From positions 1 to 23,320 of the IMG/VR virus record IMGVR_UViG_3300045119_000111: a stretch of 23,320 nt of DNA, one strand, 5' to 3'. This stretch comes from a virus. The notes beneath the pieces were generated by a model. That model had not been told where the DNA came from and searched no databases. It worked only from the letters and a program-made list of their open reading frames with translations. The position numbers and the translations under genes are program-made. This document shows, one piece after another, positions 8,828 to 14,830 of the stretch (positions are counted from its first letter, which is position 1; each line of letters begins with the position of its first letter).

Positions 8828-9250
8828 CTAGACCGCTGTGACTTCGATGGTGTAGTCCATGATGTCGGTGTTGCTGTGGTCGGCGACCACACGCATCGAG
8901 TCTCGAATCATGCGGTTCACCGCTGCGTTCGTCTTGTCGACGGCGTGATGCGACACGAGCAGGTACGCATTGCCGGTCGCTGCGACCGCAGCCGTCGCCA
9001 CCAGCTCTCGGAACGTACCGCAGGTGTCGAGGAAGCCGACGCAGAAGACGACGCTCGGCGCAGAGCCGACCTTCGTCGCCTGGATGAACACCTCGACGCC
9101 CTCAGCCTCACCGACGAAGCCGAAGTCGAAGTTGCCGTCAGCGGTGTAGCCAGCGGCGCCGTTCGAGTTGACCAGGCGGATCGTGTTGGGACCGTTGCCC
9201 GCACCGAGGTTGCCCACAGCACGGGGGTCCGTACGGGTTGCAGCGGCCAT
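8828..9250 (-). CDS. Putative small virion protein
   Basis: This 140-residue protein is not assignable to a family. It starts MAAATRTDPRAVGNLG and is neutral to slightly acidic, with alternating hydrophobic strands (FGFVGEAEGVEVFIQATKV, SVVFCVGFLDTCG) and a C-terminal strand DYTIEVTAV. The start ATG lies 2 nt after the TAA of the upstream gene, implying coupled translation. It is flanked by another small beta-rich protein and the tail fibre, so a tail or baseplate component is likely by context. Confidence 0.7.
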   Translation of the reverse strand: MAAATRTDPRAVGNLGAGNGPNTIRLVNSNGAAGYTADGNFDFGFVGEAEGVEVFIQATKVGSAPSVVFCVGFLDTCGTFRELVATAAVAATGNAYLLVSHHAVDKTNAAVNRMIRDSMRVVADHSNTDIMDYTIEVTAV

Positions 9251-9252
9251 GA

Positions 9253-9621
9253 TTACTCGCCGATGGCAGTGACGTTGATGACGAGGGAGGACAGGTCGTC
9301 GCCGTCAGCGGTGTCGCTGTCGGTCGAGTCCCACACGCACAGCTTCTTGTTCGTGTAGTCGTACGCCACCGAGTAGCGGACACGCTGTTGCTGCGAGAGC
9401 ACGTCACGGGCACGAATGCGCACCTCGGTCACGACGCCGGGGAACCCGTACGTCGCCGGGTCGAACGCCACGCCTGCGCCGGTCCACTGGGACGGGAGCG
9501 TGATCTGCCAGCGGCCCTCGTAGTGGTTGCCCACCACGAAGATGTTGCGGCCCGTGCCCGGCTTACCGGAGGTGCCGTACGGGGATTCGACGGTGAGAGC
9601 TGTCGTGGTCATAGACGCCAC
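9253..9621 (-). CDS. Putative virion protein, paralogue-like to the 11635-12189 product
   Basis: This protein has 122 residues from a GTG at 9621 (AGGT about 8 nt upstream); an ATG three codons later at 9612 is an alternative. The C-terminal half (YSVAYDYTNKKLCVWD, then DDLSSLVINVTAI) resembles the product of 11635-12189 (YQVTYDLSGKKLLVRP, then TDLSALVVDFVAY) in order and spacing of elements. This suggests a duplicated beta-rich structural domain. It sits 9 nt after the metallopeptidase stop and 2 nt before the next gene. Function is unknown, and a repeated virion surface or tail component is the simplest reading. Confidence 0.72.
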   Translation of the reverse strand: MASMTTTALTVESPYGTSGKPGTGRNIFVVGNHYEGRWQITLPSQWTGAGVAFDPATYGFPGVVTEVRIRARDVLSQQQRVRYSVAYDYTNKKLCVWDSTDSDTADGDDLSSLVINVTAIGE

Positions 9622-9630
9622 GGTAACACC

Positions 9631-10056
9631 TCACGTCGAGGTGCCTTGCCCGTTGGCCAGCAGGCTCATTTCCCACAGGTGCCCGCCGAGCGTCTCGGCG
9701 ATGAGCGAGTCCCACACCTTCGGCGTGATCGCCTCGTAGAGCCCGGCGTGCACGTTCGTCACGGCCCACCCCCAGGCGCTCGCCTCCCACAGCAGTTGGT
9801 GCTCGCCCTCGGTCGCCGGGAGGGCGTTGCGTGCGTCGGGGCCGATCGGCCCGAGCAGGTGCCCCAGCTCATGCAGCGCAACCATGTACTGCCGCACCGT
9901 GTACGGGTGCGGGATGGTGACCTGCCATGCGGCGTGGTACGCCAGTGCGTCGCTCATCCAGTTGCGCCCGTTGCACCAGCGCACACGTATGCCGTGCTTG
10001 TTCACCAGCGTCGAGAGGTGCACCTTGGCTAGGTTGCTGGAGTAGCGCTGCGACAT
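9631..10056 (-). CDS. Putative zinc metallopeptidase (HExxH)
   Basis: A 141-residue protein with a clear HELGH zinc-binding motif at residues 62-66 in the helix RQYMVALHELGHLLGP. A possible third ligand is Glu91 in LLWEASAWGWA, an arrangement like gluzincin or ImmA/IrrE-type peptidases. The start is the ATG at 10056. The frame continues upstream to 10326, but that part is antisense to a convincing rightward gene and reads as shadow. This gene heads the leftward late operon ending in portal and scaffold. Possible roles are processing of a virion protein, cleavage of a host repressor, or help in wall penetration. The sequence cannot choose among them. Confidence 0.75.
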   Translation of the reverse strand: MSQRYSSNLAKVHLSTLVNKHGIRVRWCNGRNWMSDALAYHAAWQVTIPHPYTVRQYMVALHELGHLLGPIGPDARNALPATEGEHQLLWEASAWGWAVTNVHAGLYEAITPKVWDSLIAETLGGHLWEMSLLANGQGTST

Positions 10057-10085
10057 TGACAGAACCCTAGCCGGATCGGTAAGGT
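10056..10085 (+). promoter_or_regulatory. Sigma70-like promoter, probably giving a leaderless mRNA
   Basis: A perfect TTGACA lies at 10056-10061, then 18 nt, then TAAGGT at 10080-10085 (TAnnnT type). The expected transcription start, 6-8 nt downstream, falls on or next to the ATG at 10093, so the transcript would be leaderless or nearly so. The -35 box overlaps the start codon region of the leftward metallopeptidase gene. Confidence 0.6.
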
Positions 10086-10092
10086 TCCTGGC

Positions 10093-10323
10093 ATGGAGCA
10101 AACACGAGCGATCATGAAGGCCCGGAAGACCTGGAACGCCGCCGCTCAGAAGAGCCGTGGGCTGACCGAGGACGGCGCCGCCGAAGAGTTGTACGCCGCT
10201 GCGTCGGCCGTGCTCGAACTGCTCCGGCCGTTCGTGGAAACGCACACCGATGTTGGAGATGATGACAGCGAAGCGGGCTTCGGCGATCACATTGTCGACG
10301 GCGTCTACGACGACGATCTGTAA
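10093..10323 (+). CDS. Small acidic protein, moron-like single rightward gene
   Basis: This 76-residue protein has an unknown function. It has a basic helical N-terminus (EQTRAIMKARKTWNAAAQK), a helical middle (AAEELYAAASAVLELLRPF) and a very acidic tail (VGDDDSEAGFGDHIVDGVYDDDL). Third codon positions are strongly G/C, which supports real coding. It is the only rightward gene between two leftward virion blocks. It has its own upstream promoter and is followed by two inverted repeats, the usual arrangement of a moron expressed independently of the lytic operon. The acidic tail could mimic DNA or bind a basic partner; that is speculation. Confidence 0.72.
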   Translation: MEQTRAIMKARKTWNAAAQKSRGLTEDGAAEELYAAASAVLELLRPFVETHTDVGDDDSEAGFGDHIVDGVYDDDL

Positions 10324-10328
10324 CACGA

Positions 10329-10349
10329 ACCTAGGGTTTTAGCCTAGGT
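10329..10349. repeat. Short inverted repeat after the moron-like gene
   Basis: Arms ACCTAGG and CCTAGGT (7 bp) flank a GTTTTAG loop, starting 5 nt after the TAA of the rightward gene. Together with the adjacent longer palindrome it separates convergent genes. Confidence 0.55.
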
Positions 10350-10378
10350 CAATCGTATGGAGAATCTCCATACGATTG
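10350..10378. terminator. Perfect 29-nt palindrome between convergent genes, possible bidirectional terminator or operator
   Basis: The arms CAATCGTATGGAGA and TCTCCATACGATTG match over 14 bp around a single central A. The palindrome fills the gap between the rightward 10093-10323 gene and the end of the leftward 10380-11291 gene. It is AT-richer than its surroundings and has no T-tract, so a protein-binding operator is as plausible as a terminator. Confidence 0.55.
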
Positions 10379-10379
10379 G

Positions 10380-11291
10380 TTAGTACCCCGGCGTGGCGCT
10401 CGGCGTCGCACCGATGAGCGACTGAAGCTGCGGAGCAACCTGCGGCTGCGCTGCGGCGGCGTGCGCTGCGATCTCTTCCGGCGTCGGCAGGTGACCGGCG
10501 GCGCTCATCGCCTGCAGGTGCTGTGCCAGCATCGTCTTGTTCCGGTGGTGGTCGATCTGCGCTTGCGCTCGTGTGCCCGCCACCGATGCATGCGCTCGTG
10601 CGAGCGCCGCAGCGTTCAGCGCCTGCTGGTGCTCGCCCGTGGACGAGCCCGGCGAGAAGCCCCGAGCCATCGTCTGTTGCAGCGGCTCGACCATGCCGTG
10701 GAGTGCGGCGAAGTCGTGCGGCAGGTTCTCCAGGCCGGGCGGCACGCCGGGACCGCTGAAGGCGTTGGGCACGCCGTTGCCGTCCTGCGCCGGAGCGGCG
10801 AGGGTCGACGTGAGCTGCTGCTGCGCCATCTTGTTCCCGGCCATCGGGTCGATGCCCGCTTGGCCCATCGCCTGCGCTTGCCCGAGCGGCGGGAGATCCT
10901 TGAAGTTGACCTGCGTGCGGGCGTCACTGCGTGCGCCCATCGAGCCGGGCGGCTGCGCAGCGAATCCACCTACGGGGCCTTGCGGTCCCTGCTCGGGTCC
11001 CGCTGATGCGGGGGGACCGGCCGGGGCGCCGCCACCGGGCACGCCTTGCTGGAGGGGAGCGCCGGGAGTTGTCGGAGGGGCCGGAGCGGGAGCACCGGGC
11101 GGGCCGCCCGGCGGCACCATCGAGGGAGCAGCAGCTCGCCCGGCAACGGCCGGGTCGGGGGGAGCGCCTGCCGATGCAGCCGCAGCGCCCGCTGCAGCGC
11201 CGAGCGCAGCACCGCCGTCAGGATTCGCAGCGGGCTTCTTCGCTTGGCCGTCACTGTTCTTCTTCGGATTCGGAGTCTTCGACTTCGCCAT
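10380..11291 (-). CDS. Pro/Ala/Gly-rich low-complexity protein
   Basis: This 303-residue protein of unknown function begins with a Lys-rich stretch (MAKSKTPNPKKNSDGQAKK). It continues with about 100 residues of Pro/Ala/Gly low complexity (20-120). Later segments are helical and rich in Ala, Gln and His (HQQALNAAALARAHASV, then TMLAQHLQAMSAAGHLP). There is no membrane segment or catalytic motif. Composition resembles phage internal, scaffold-like or linker proteins. It ends against the 29-nt palindrome, so it is the last gene of the 14355-10380 leftward block. Confidence 0.68.
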   Translation of the reverse strand: MAKSKTPNPKKNSDGQAKKPAANPDGGAALGAAAGAAAASAGAPPDPAVAGRAAAPSMVPPGGPPGAPAPAPPTTPGAPLQQGVPGGGAPAGPPASAGPEQGPQGPVGGFAAQPPGSMGARSDARTQVNFKDLPPLGQAQAMGQAGIDPMAGNKMAQQQLTSTLAAPAQDGNGVPNAFSGPGVPPGLENLPHDFAALHGMVEPLQQTMARGFSPGSSTGEHQQALNAAALARAHASVAGTRAQAQIDHHRNKTMLAQHLQAMSAAGHLPTPEEIAAHAAAAQPQVAPQLQSLIGATPSATPGY

Positions 11292-11300
11292 GCGGCGAGT

Positions 11301-11633
11301 CTACGCCAGCGAAATCGAAACGGTGACCGGCTCCGCTTGCGCAGTGGTGATGTCGCCTGCTGGCCCCGCCGCCTTGTCCTGCGCACCGAGCGTGCCCGCC
11401 GGGTTGTTCGTGATCGCCGACGTCGCTGCGTGCACCTCGTTGGTGTCGAGGTACTGGTTCTCGGCGTTCGAGACAGAGCCGAGGTGCGGCGTGCGGGTCG
11501 GGAACCGGGCGTGAATCCAGTCGGTGATCTCTTTCGCCAGCCCGGCCTTGTCGAAGCCAGCCATCGGCCCATCTGCTGCGGCGTAGCCCTTCACCGTGAT
11601 CGTCACGGTGATGGCCGTCGATGAGATGGTCAC
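11301..11633 (-). CDS. Small hypothetical virion-block protein
   Basis: The start is placed at a GTG at 11633, one nt after the TAA of the upstream gene, giving 110 residues. Upstream in-frame sequence is Ser/Pro/Arg-rich shadow of the 11635-12189 gene. The N-terminus is strand-like (TAITVTITVKGYAAAD), then a helix (KAGLAKEITDWIHARFP), then Ser/Thr/Ala-rich sequence ending EPVTVSISLA. AAGG touches the start codon, too close for a normal ribosome-binding site, so expression probably relies on coupling. No family is recognised. Confidence 0.62.
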   Translation of the reverse strand: MTISSTAITVTITVKGYAAADGPMAGFDKAGLAKEITDWIHARFPTRTPHLGSVSNAENQYLDTNEVHAATSAITNNPAGTLGAQDKAAGPAGDITTAQAEPVTVSISLA

Positions 11634-11634
11634 C

Positions 11635-12189
11635 TTAGGCGATCTGGTCGTTGAACTGGTAGGCGACGAAGTCGACCACCAGAGCGGACAGGTCGGTGGT
11701 GTTCGTGACCTCTTGGTCGGTGGACCGGAGGTACTCGATCTCCAGCGTGCCGTTGACCGACGCCGTGCCAGCGGCGTTGCCGATGGTGTTGTCGGCGCAC
11801 ACCGCAAACTCGGACGTGAGATCCTTGCGTGCGTACGCAGGGGTGGCGGTGCGGCAGTCGGCCACGACCCGGAACAGCGTGTCGGTGGCGGCCACGACAC
11901 CTGTGCAGGTGACGTTGCCCGCTGCGGCGCCGTTCACGACACCACGCCGGAGCACGGGGCGGATCGGGCGCACGAGCAGCTTCTTGCCCGACAGGTCGTA
12001 CGTGACCTGATAGGCGAGCGCTGCGGAGCCCCGAGGCTGCAGGAAGATCTTGGACACGAAGTCGAGCCCGACGAGGGAAGCGGCCAGCGCCTCACCACCC
12101 GTGGGGTAGGACGAGTCGAAGGTGATGGTGCCGTGGCTGAGGCTGTACCCCTGCTCGGCAACGACGGCTTTGGTTGCGGTGAGTCCCAT
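11635..12189 (-). CDS. Putative virion structural protein, larger paralogue of the 9253-9621 product
   Basis: A 184-residue, beta-rich protein starting MGLTATKAVVAEQGYSLS. It shares with the 122-residue product of 9253-9621 the order: a strand with a YP/YG turn, a strand pair around YDLSGKKLLV, and a C-terminal TDLSALVVDFVAYQF. It carries an extra middle region (about 85-150) containing three cysteines. It lies in a run of small genes separated by 1-10 nt. A tail or capsid-surface role is inferred from context and composition. Confidence 0.7.
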   Translation of the reverse strand: MGLTATKAVVAEQGYSLSHGTITFDSSYPTGGEALAASLVGLDFVSKIFLQPRGSAALAYQVTYDLSGKKLLVRPIRPVLRRGVVNGAAAGNVTCTGVVAATDTLFRVVADCRTATPAYARKDLTSEFAVCADNTIGNAAGTASVNGTLEIEYLRSTDQEVTNTTDLSALVVDFVAYQFNDQIA

Positions 12190-12192
12190 GAA

Positions 12193-12462
12193 TCAGACTG
12201 TAGACCGACGGCGCTTGGGCTTGTGCTCAACGCTCGGGGACTGCGCCTTGACGGCAGCGATGGACTTCAGCCACCGGGTGCAGTCGGCGCAGAACCGGCT
12301 CGCCTCGATCGCCGTCGGCGTCGAGTGGAAGTCGAGTAGCGCCCGGCCGGGGTAGATGTAGTCGCACGACCCGCAGCGGCGGCACGCCGGGCAGGCGTCT
12401 CGGCCAGCACACAGCAGGCCGTGCCGGTTCAGGTGGTCGTTCTCTTCGTCAGTGAACGGCAT
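12193..12462 (-). CDS. Cysteine-rich, probable zinc-binding protein
   Basis: This protein has 89 residues from an ATG at 12462 with AGAGG about 7 nt upstream. The longer open frame above it is a shadow of the overlapping 12449-12709 gene. Seven cysteines (C18, C24, C27, C30, C33, C58, C61) include CPACRRCGSC and FCADC, consistent with one or two zinc ribbons. The C-terminus is strongly basic (EHKPKRRRSTV), which fits nucleic-acid binding. Its start overlaps the end of the previous gene by 14 nt. The function is unknown, and a small regulator or a structural zinc protein are both possible. Confidence 0.65.
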   Translation of the reverse strand: MPFTDEENDHLNRHGLLCAGRDACPACRRCGSCDYIYPGRALLDFHSTPTAIEASRFCADCTRWLKSIAAVKAQSPSVEHKPKRRRSTV

Positions 12463-12709
12463 CGGTGCACCTCTCGTGAAGGATCTGTGCTGGCCTGCGG
12501 AACAGGATCGAGAATCCGCAGTAGAACGGGCTGGCTTCCCACGCCGCTCGTCGGGCATCCGCCCCACGCTCATAGTCGGCCAGCCACTGAATCGTACTCG
12601 ACTGCGACCAGCGGGCCGCTTCCTCGGCAAGCATCGTGCGCTTCATCTCCCGTTCTTGTTCGAGACGGTAGCGGCGCAGGTGCTGCGTGAACGCATCGGT
12701 CTGAGGCAT
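12449..12709 (-). CDS. Hypothetical helical protein
   Basis: This 86-residue protein starts MPQTDAFTQHLRRYRLEQEREMK and is mostly charged helix in the first half. A Trp/Tyr/Phe-containing second half follows (WSQSSTIQWLADYERG, FYCGFSILF). The start codon follows the TGA of the 21-residue peptide by 1 nt. No recognised domain. It belongs to the tightly packed block downstream of the ATPase. Confidence 0.6.
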   Translation of the reverse strand: MPQTDAFTQHLRRYRLEQEREMKRTMLAEEAARWSQSSTIQWLADYERGADARRAAWEASPFYCGFSILFRRPAQILHERCTDAVH

Positions 12710-12710
12710 C

Positions 12711-12776
12711 TCAATCGAGGATCACGTAGAAGATGAACACGAGCAGGAAGATGTAGAAGAACGGGACCGGGTCCAT
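12711..12776 (-). CDS. 21-residue single-span membrane peptide
   Basis: A 22-codon ORF starts MDPVPFFYIF and is otherwise a hydrophobic run of Phe, Leu, Ile, Val and Tyr ending in Asp, enough for one membrane span. Its ATG shares a base with the TGA of the upstream gene (TGATG) and its own TGA lies 1 nt before the next ATG. That makes it a plausible coupled gene rather than a chance gap, despite its size. It has no neighbours that identify it. A micro-holin-like or membrane-sensing role is conceivable but unproven. Confidence 0.5.
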   Translation of the reverse strand: MDPVPFFYIFLLVFIFYVILD

Positions 12777-13081
12777 CAGGGGTTCACCCACTCGACCGGG
12801 ATCGCTCCCTCTTCGACTTCGACCGGGTTCGGTGCGCACTCCCAAAAGCGGGCGTGCGGCGGCGGCACGACGCCGTAGCGCTCGGGGTCGGCCATGTACT
12901 CGGGCAGCTCTTCGGCGATCTGCTCCATGAGCCGTGACACGAGGCCAGGCACGTCTTCGTTGTCGCAGTCGTCGGGCGGTTTGATGGCAGCGAACATGCA
13001 CACGGGCACGACGTCGCCGTCATCGAAGGCGCAGAGCGTGACGAGGTACTCACGCACGTAGGTGGGTCGGATGGTTGTCAC
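12776..13081 (-). CDS. Hypothetical acidic protein
   Basis: This 101-residue protein starts MTTIRPTYVREYLVTLCAFDDG. It has alternating strands in the first third, an acidic helix (VSRLMEQIAEELPEYM, about residues 48-63) and a Pro-rich, Trp-ended tail. Its ATG overlaps the stop of the ATPase gene by 4 nt, and its TGA overlaps the next ATG, so it is coupled on both sides. It could be a partner of the ATPase. No family is recognised. Confidence 0.68.
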   Translation of the reverse strand: MTTIRPTYVREYLVTLCAFDDGDVVPVCMFAAIKPPDDCDNEDVPGLVSRLMEQIAEELPEYMADPERYGVVPPPHARFWECAPNPVEVEEGAIPVEWVNP

Positions 13082-14355
13082 GGCAGACTCCTGGCGTTCG
13101 TGTTCCCGGTGGGAGCGTAGTTGCGGTTGACGTACACAAGCAAGCGGCCAGTGTCACCAAACTCCTTGGCGAGCACGAGCTTGCCGTCCTTGAGCAGTTG
13201 GTTGATCGCCAAGTGCTTCGCTTGGCTGTTGCCCTTGACGAGCGCCTTCAGCTCGGTCTTGTTGAGCGGCTGCTGGCCAGGTGCCACGAGAATCTTCATC
13301 ATGTCGTCCATGATGCGGGTCGGCACGATCTGCAGGTCGGGCGTCTTCAGCAGGTTGTCGTCGTCGGGCGGCCACAGCTTGGCGATGACATTGTGCTCGT
13401 CGCCGGGCACGACCTGCAGGTCGAGCATCGCAACGATCTGGCCCTCGGCGACCGATTCGCCGATAGCTTTCGCACGTACGGCGCCGGGCCGGTCCTTCGT
13501 GACTCGGATCTCGGCCTTGCCGCTCTTGCCGTGCGAAAACGGCTTCACCATCTTCGCCTTGAACTGTGTGCCGTCGAGCGCCGCCAGCTTCTGCCCGGCG
13601 CCGAGTGCATAGCGGTCGCCAGTGTTGGCCTTGGTGACGTGGTCCACGATGAGCACGGCGGGCTCGTCTTCGCCGCCCGCAATGACGAGCTTGCGTGGCA
13701 GCGCATTGAACCAGGCCACCACGTCGGTGTTCTTGTTGTCGTCCAGGTTCTCGTTGGCGAGCGCCTGCGTCAGCCCGTCGAGGATGATGAGCTTCGGGTG
13801 CGTGCGAGCGACGGTGCGCCACAGCCGCTTCTCTTTGCCCTCGATCGTCTCCATTGGGTTGATGTAGTGGAACGAGGCGGCCAGCCAAAACTCGGGCACG
13901 CCTATTTGGAGCATTCGGCGCAAGACACCGACAAGCGAATCCTCGAAGTCGATATAGAGCACATTGCCACCGTCCTCGATGACCTGCCGTGCGGCCAAGC
14001 ATGCGAACCAGCCCTTGGCCGACTCGGGCGGCCCGGCGATCGAGCTGATCTTGCCGGGGTACAGCAGCCGGGCGCCGTCGGTGCGGCGCAAGATCGTCGG
14101 TACGGCCTCAGGGGGTAGGCCCTCGGCGAGCAGGTCGCCGACGTCGTCCTCGTCCCAGGTGTCGGTCTTGGCGACGAGCCGTTCCTCGATGAGCACGATC
14201 TCGTCGGCGATCTCCTGCTCGGTCGGCTCAGTGGTGGGCTTGACGTCGGGCTCGTGCCACTCTTCGGGCGAGTGATCGGCCTCGACCCACGACAGGTCGA
14301 TGTAGCCCTCGGCGAGTTGGGGCGGCTTGGCGGTGCCCCGGCGGCGGGTTGTCAT
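13078..14355 (-). CDS. RepA/DnaB-like RecA-fold ATPase
   Basis: A 425-residue AAA_25-type ATPase, probably a replicative helicase or helicase-like replication protein. After a disordered acidic N-terminus (1-80), the core has Walker A GPPESAKGW (about 108-116). YIDFED follows (134-139, with the likely catalytic Glu), then Walker B LIILDGL (189-195) and VDHVTK (237-242). The C-terminal 100 residues look like a winged-helix module (TELKALVKGNSQAKHLAINQLLKDGKLVLAK). The start is the ATG at 14355 with GGAG 8 nt upstream; the frame above it is non-coding. Walker A has Lys-Gly-Trp instead of Lys-Ser/Thr, a variant seen in phage members of this family. It heads a block of small virion-like genes rather than a replication cluster. 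Confidence 0.82.
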   Translation of the reverse strand: MTTRRRGTAKPPQLAEGYIDLSWVEADHSPEEWHEPDVKPTTEPTEQEIADEIVLIEERLVAKTDTWDEDDVGDLLAEGLPPEAVPTILRRTDGARLLYPGKISSIAGPPESAKGWFACLAARQVIEDGGNVLYIDFEDSLVGVLRRMLQIGVPEFWLAASFHYINPMETIEGKEKRLWRTVARTHPKLIILDGLTQALANENLDDNKNTDVVAWFNALPRKLVIAGGEDEPAVLIVDHVTKANTGDRYALGAGQKLAALDGTQFKAKMVKPFSHGKSGKAEIRVTKDRPGAVRAKAIGESVAEGQIVAMLDLQVVPGDEHNVIAKLWPPDDDNLLKTPDLQIVPTRIMDDMMKILVAPGQQPLNKTELKALVKGNSQAKHLAINQLLKDGKLVLAKEFGDTGRLLVYVNRNYAPTGNTNARSLP

Positions 14356-14365
14356 GGCGTGCTCC

Positions 14366-14503
14366 GATGGGATAGAGGGTGGTACGGGCTGTACCGTAAA
14401 CCATGTGTTCCGCCCCTGTCCAGTCTGTTCCATGAAAACGCTCTGACCAGGGGGAATCCTCGAGAACAGATGGGATAGCTCATGCTCCGGGCACCCTATC
14501 CCA
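14366..14503. repeat. Repeated GATGGGATAG boxes upstream of the ATPase gene
   Basis: GATGGGATAG occurs at 14366-14375 and again at 14469-14478. The second copy is also the left arm of an inverted repeat, TGGGATAG (14471-14478) with CTATCCCA (14496-14503). Three related 8-10 nt sites around a probable promoter suggest a regulator binding site. An incidental repeat is possible. Confidence 0.4.
14393..14422 (-). promoter_or_regulatory. Candidate leftward promoter for the ATPase-virion block
   Basis: On the minus strand TGGACA (14422-14417) is followed after 18 nt by TACGGT (14398-14393). This is a TTGACA/TAnnnT-like pair that would start transcription about 30 nt before the ATPase ATG. GGTAC/GTACC arms overlap the -10 region. 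The match is moderate. Confidence 0.4.
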
Positions 14504-14572
14504 CGCCGACGGGCGACTTTAGGAGCCCGGCGCAGGGGATGCTTCACTACGGGACGGGATTACGGTGGGTCA

Positions 14573-14830
14573 ATGAGCGACGACGAGCACGTCCCCACCA
14601 TCGGTTGCCCCATCTGCGACGCACCGTGTCGGATGGGCTCGGAGTGGACCGAGCATGTGCGAGGGTGCGGCGCTATTGCTCGTTCGGACGGCCTCGATCA
14701 CGCCGAGCAGGGTCCGCTGGTGGGACGCCTCGGCGCCTGGACCGAACCGGCAACCCCAGCTCGGCCCTTTCCTCCGCAAGCGCAACCTCCTGACGACGGA
14801 CGGTGGAAGGGCTGGCCTCGGCGAGGCTGA
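14573..14830 (+). CDS. Small C2HC zinc-finger protein, rightward, overlapping a convergent gene
   Basis: This 85-residue ORF starts MSDDEHVPTIGCPICDAPC. C12-x2-C15-x12-H28-x3-C32 has the spacing of a C2HC/C2H2-type zinc finger, hard to explain as antisense noise. The rest is Pro/Trp-rich. The last 158 nt overlap the end of the leftward 14673-15821 gene on the other strand, and its C-terminal half looks less gene-like than the first. TACGGT at 14561-14566 lies 6 nt before the ATG, compatible with a leaderless start, but no good -35 box is visible. It may be a second moron-like insertion between leftward blocks. Confidence 0.5.
   Translation: MSDDEHVPTIGCPICDAPCRMGSEWTEHVRGCGAIARSDGLDHAEQGPLVGRLGAWTEPATPARPFPPQAQPPDDGRWKGWPRRG

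Noticed and set aside
10057-10326. Upstream extension of the metallopeptidase frame
   Set aside because: It is antisense to the well-supported rightward 10093-10323 gene and lacks a ribosome-binding site.
14356-14432. Extended start for the ATPase at an upstream ATG (about 14433)
   Set aside because: The added residues lack domain character and the region contains the candidate promoter. The ATG at 14355 has a good ribosome-binding site.
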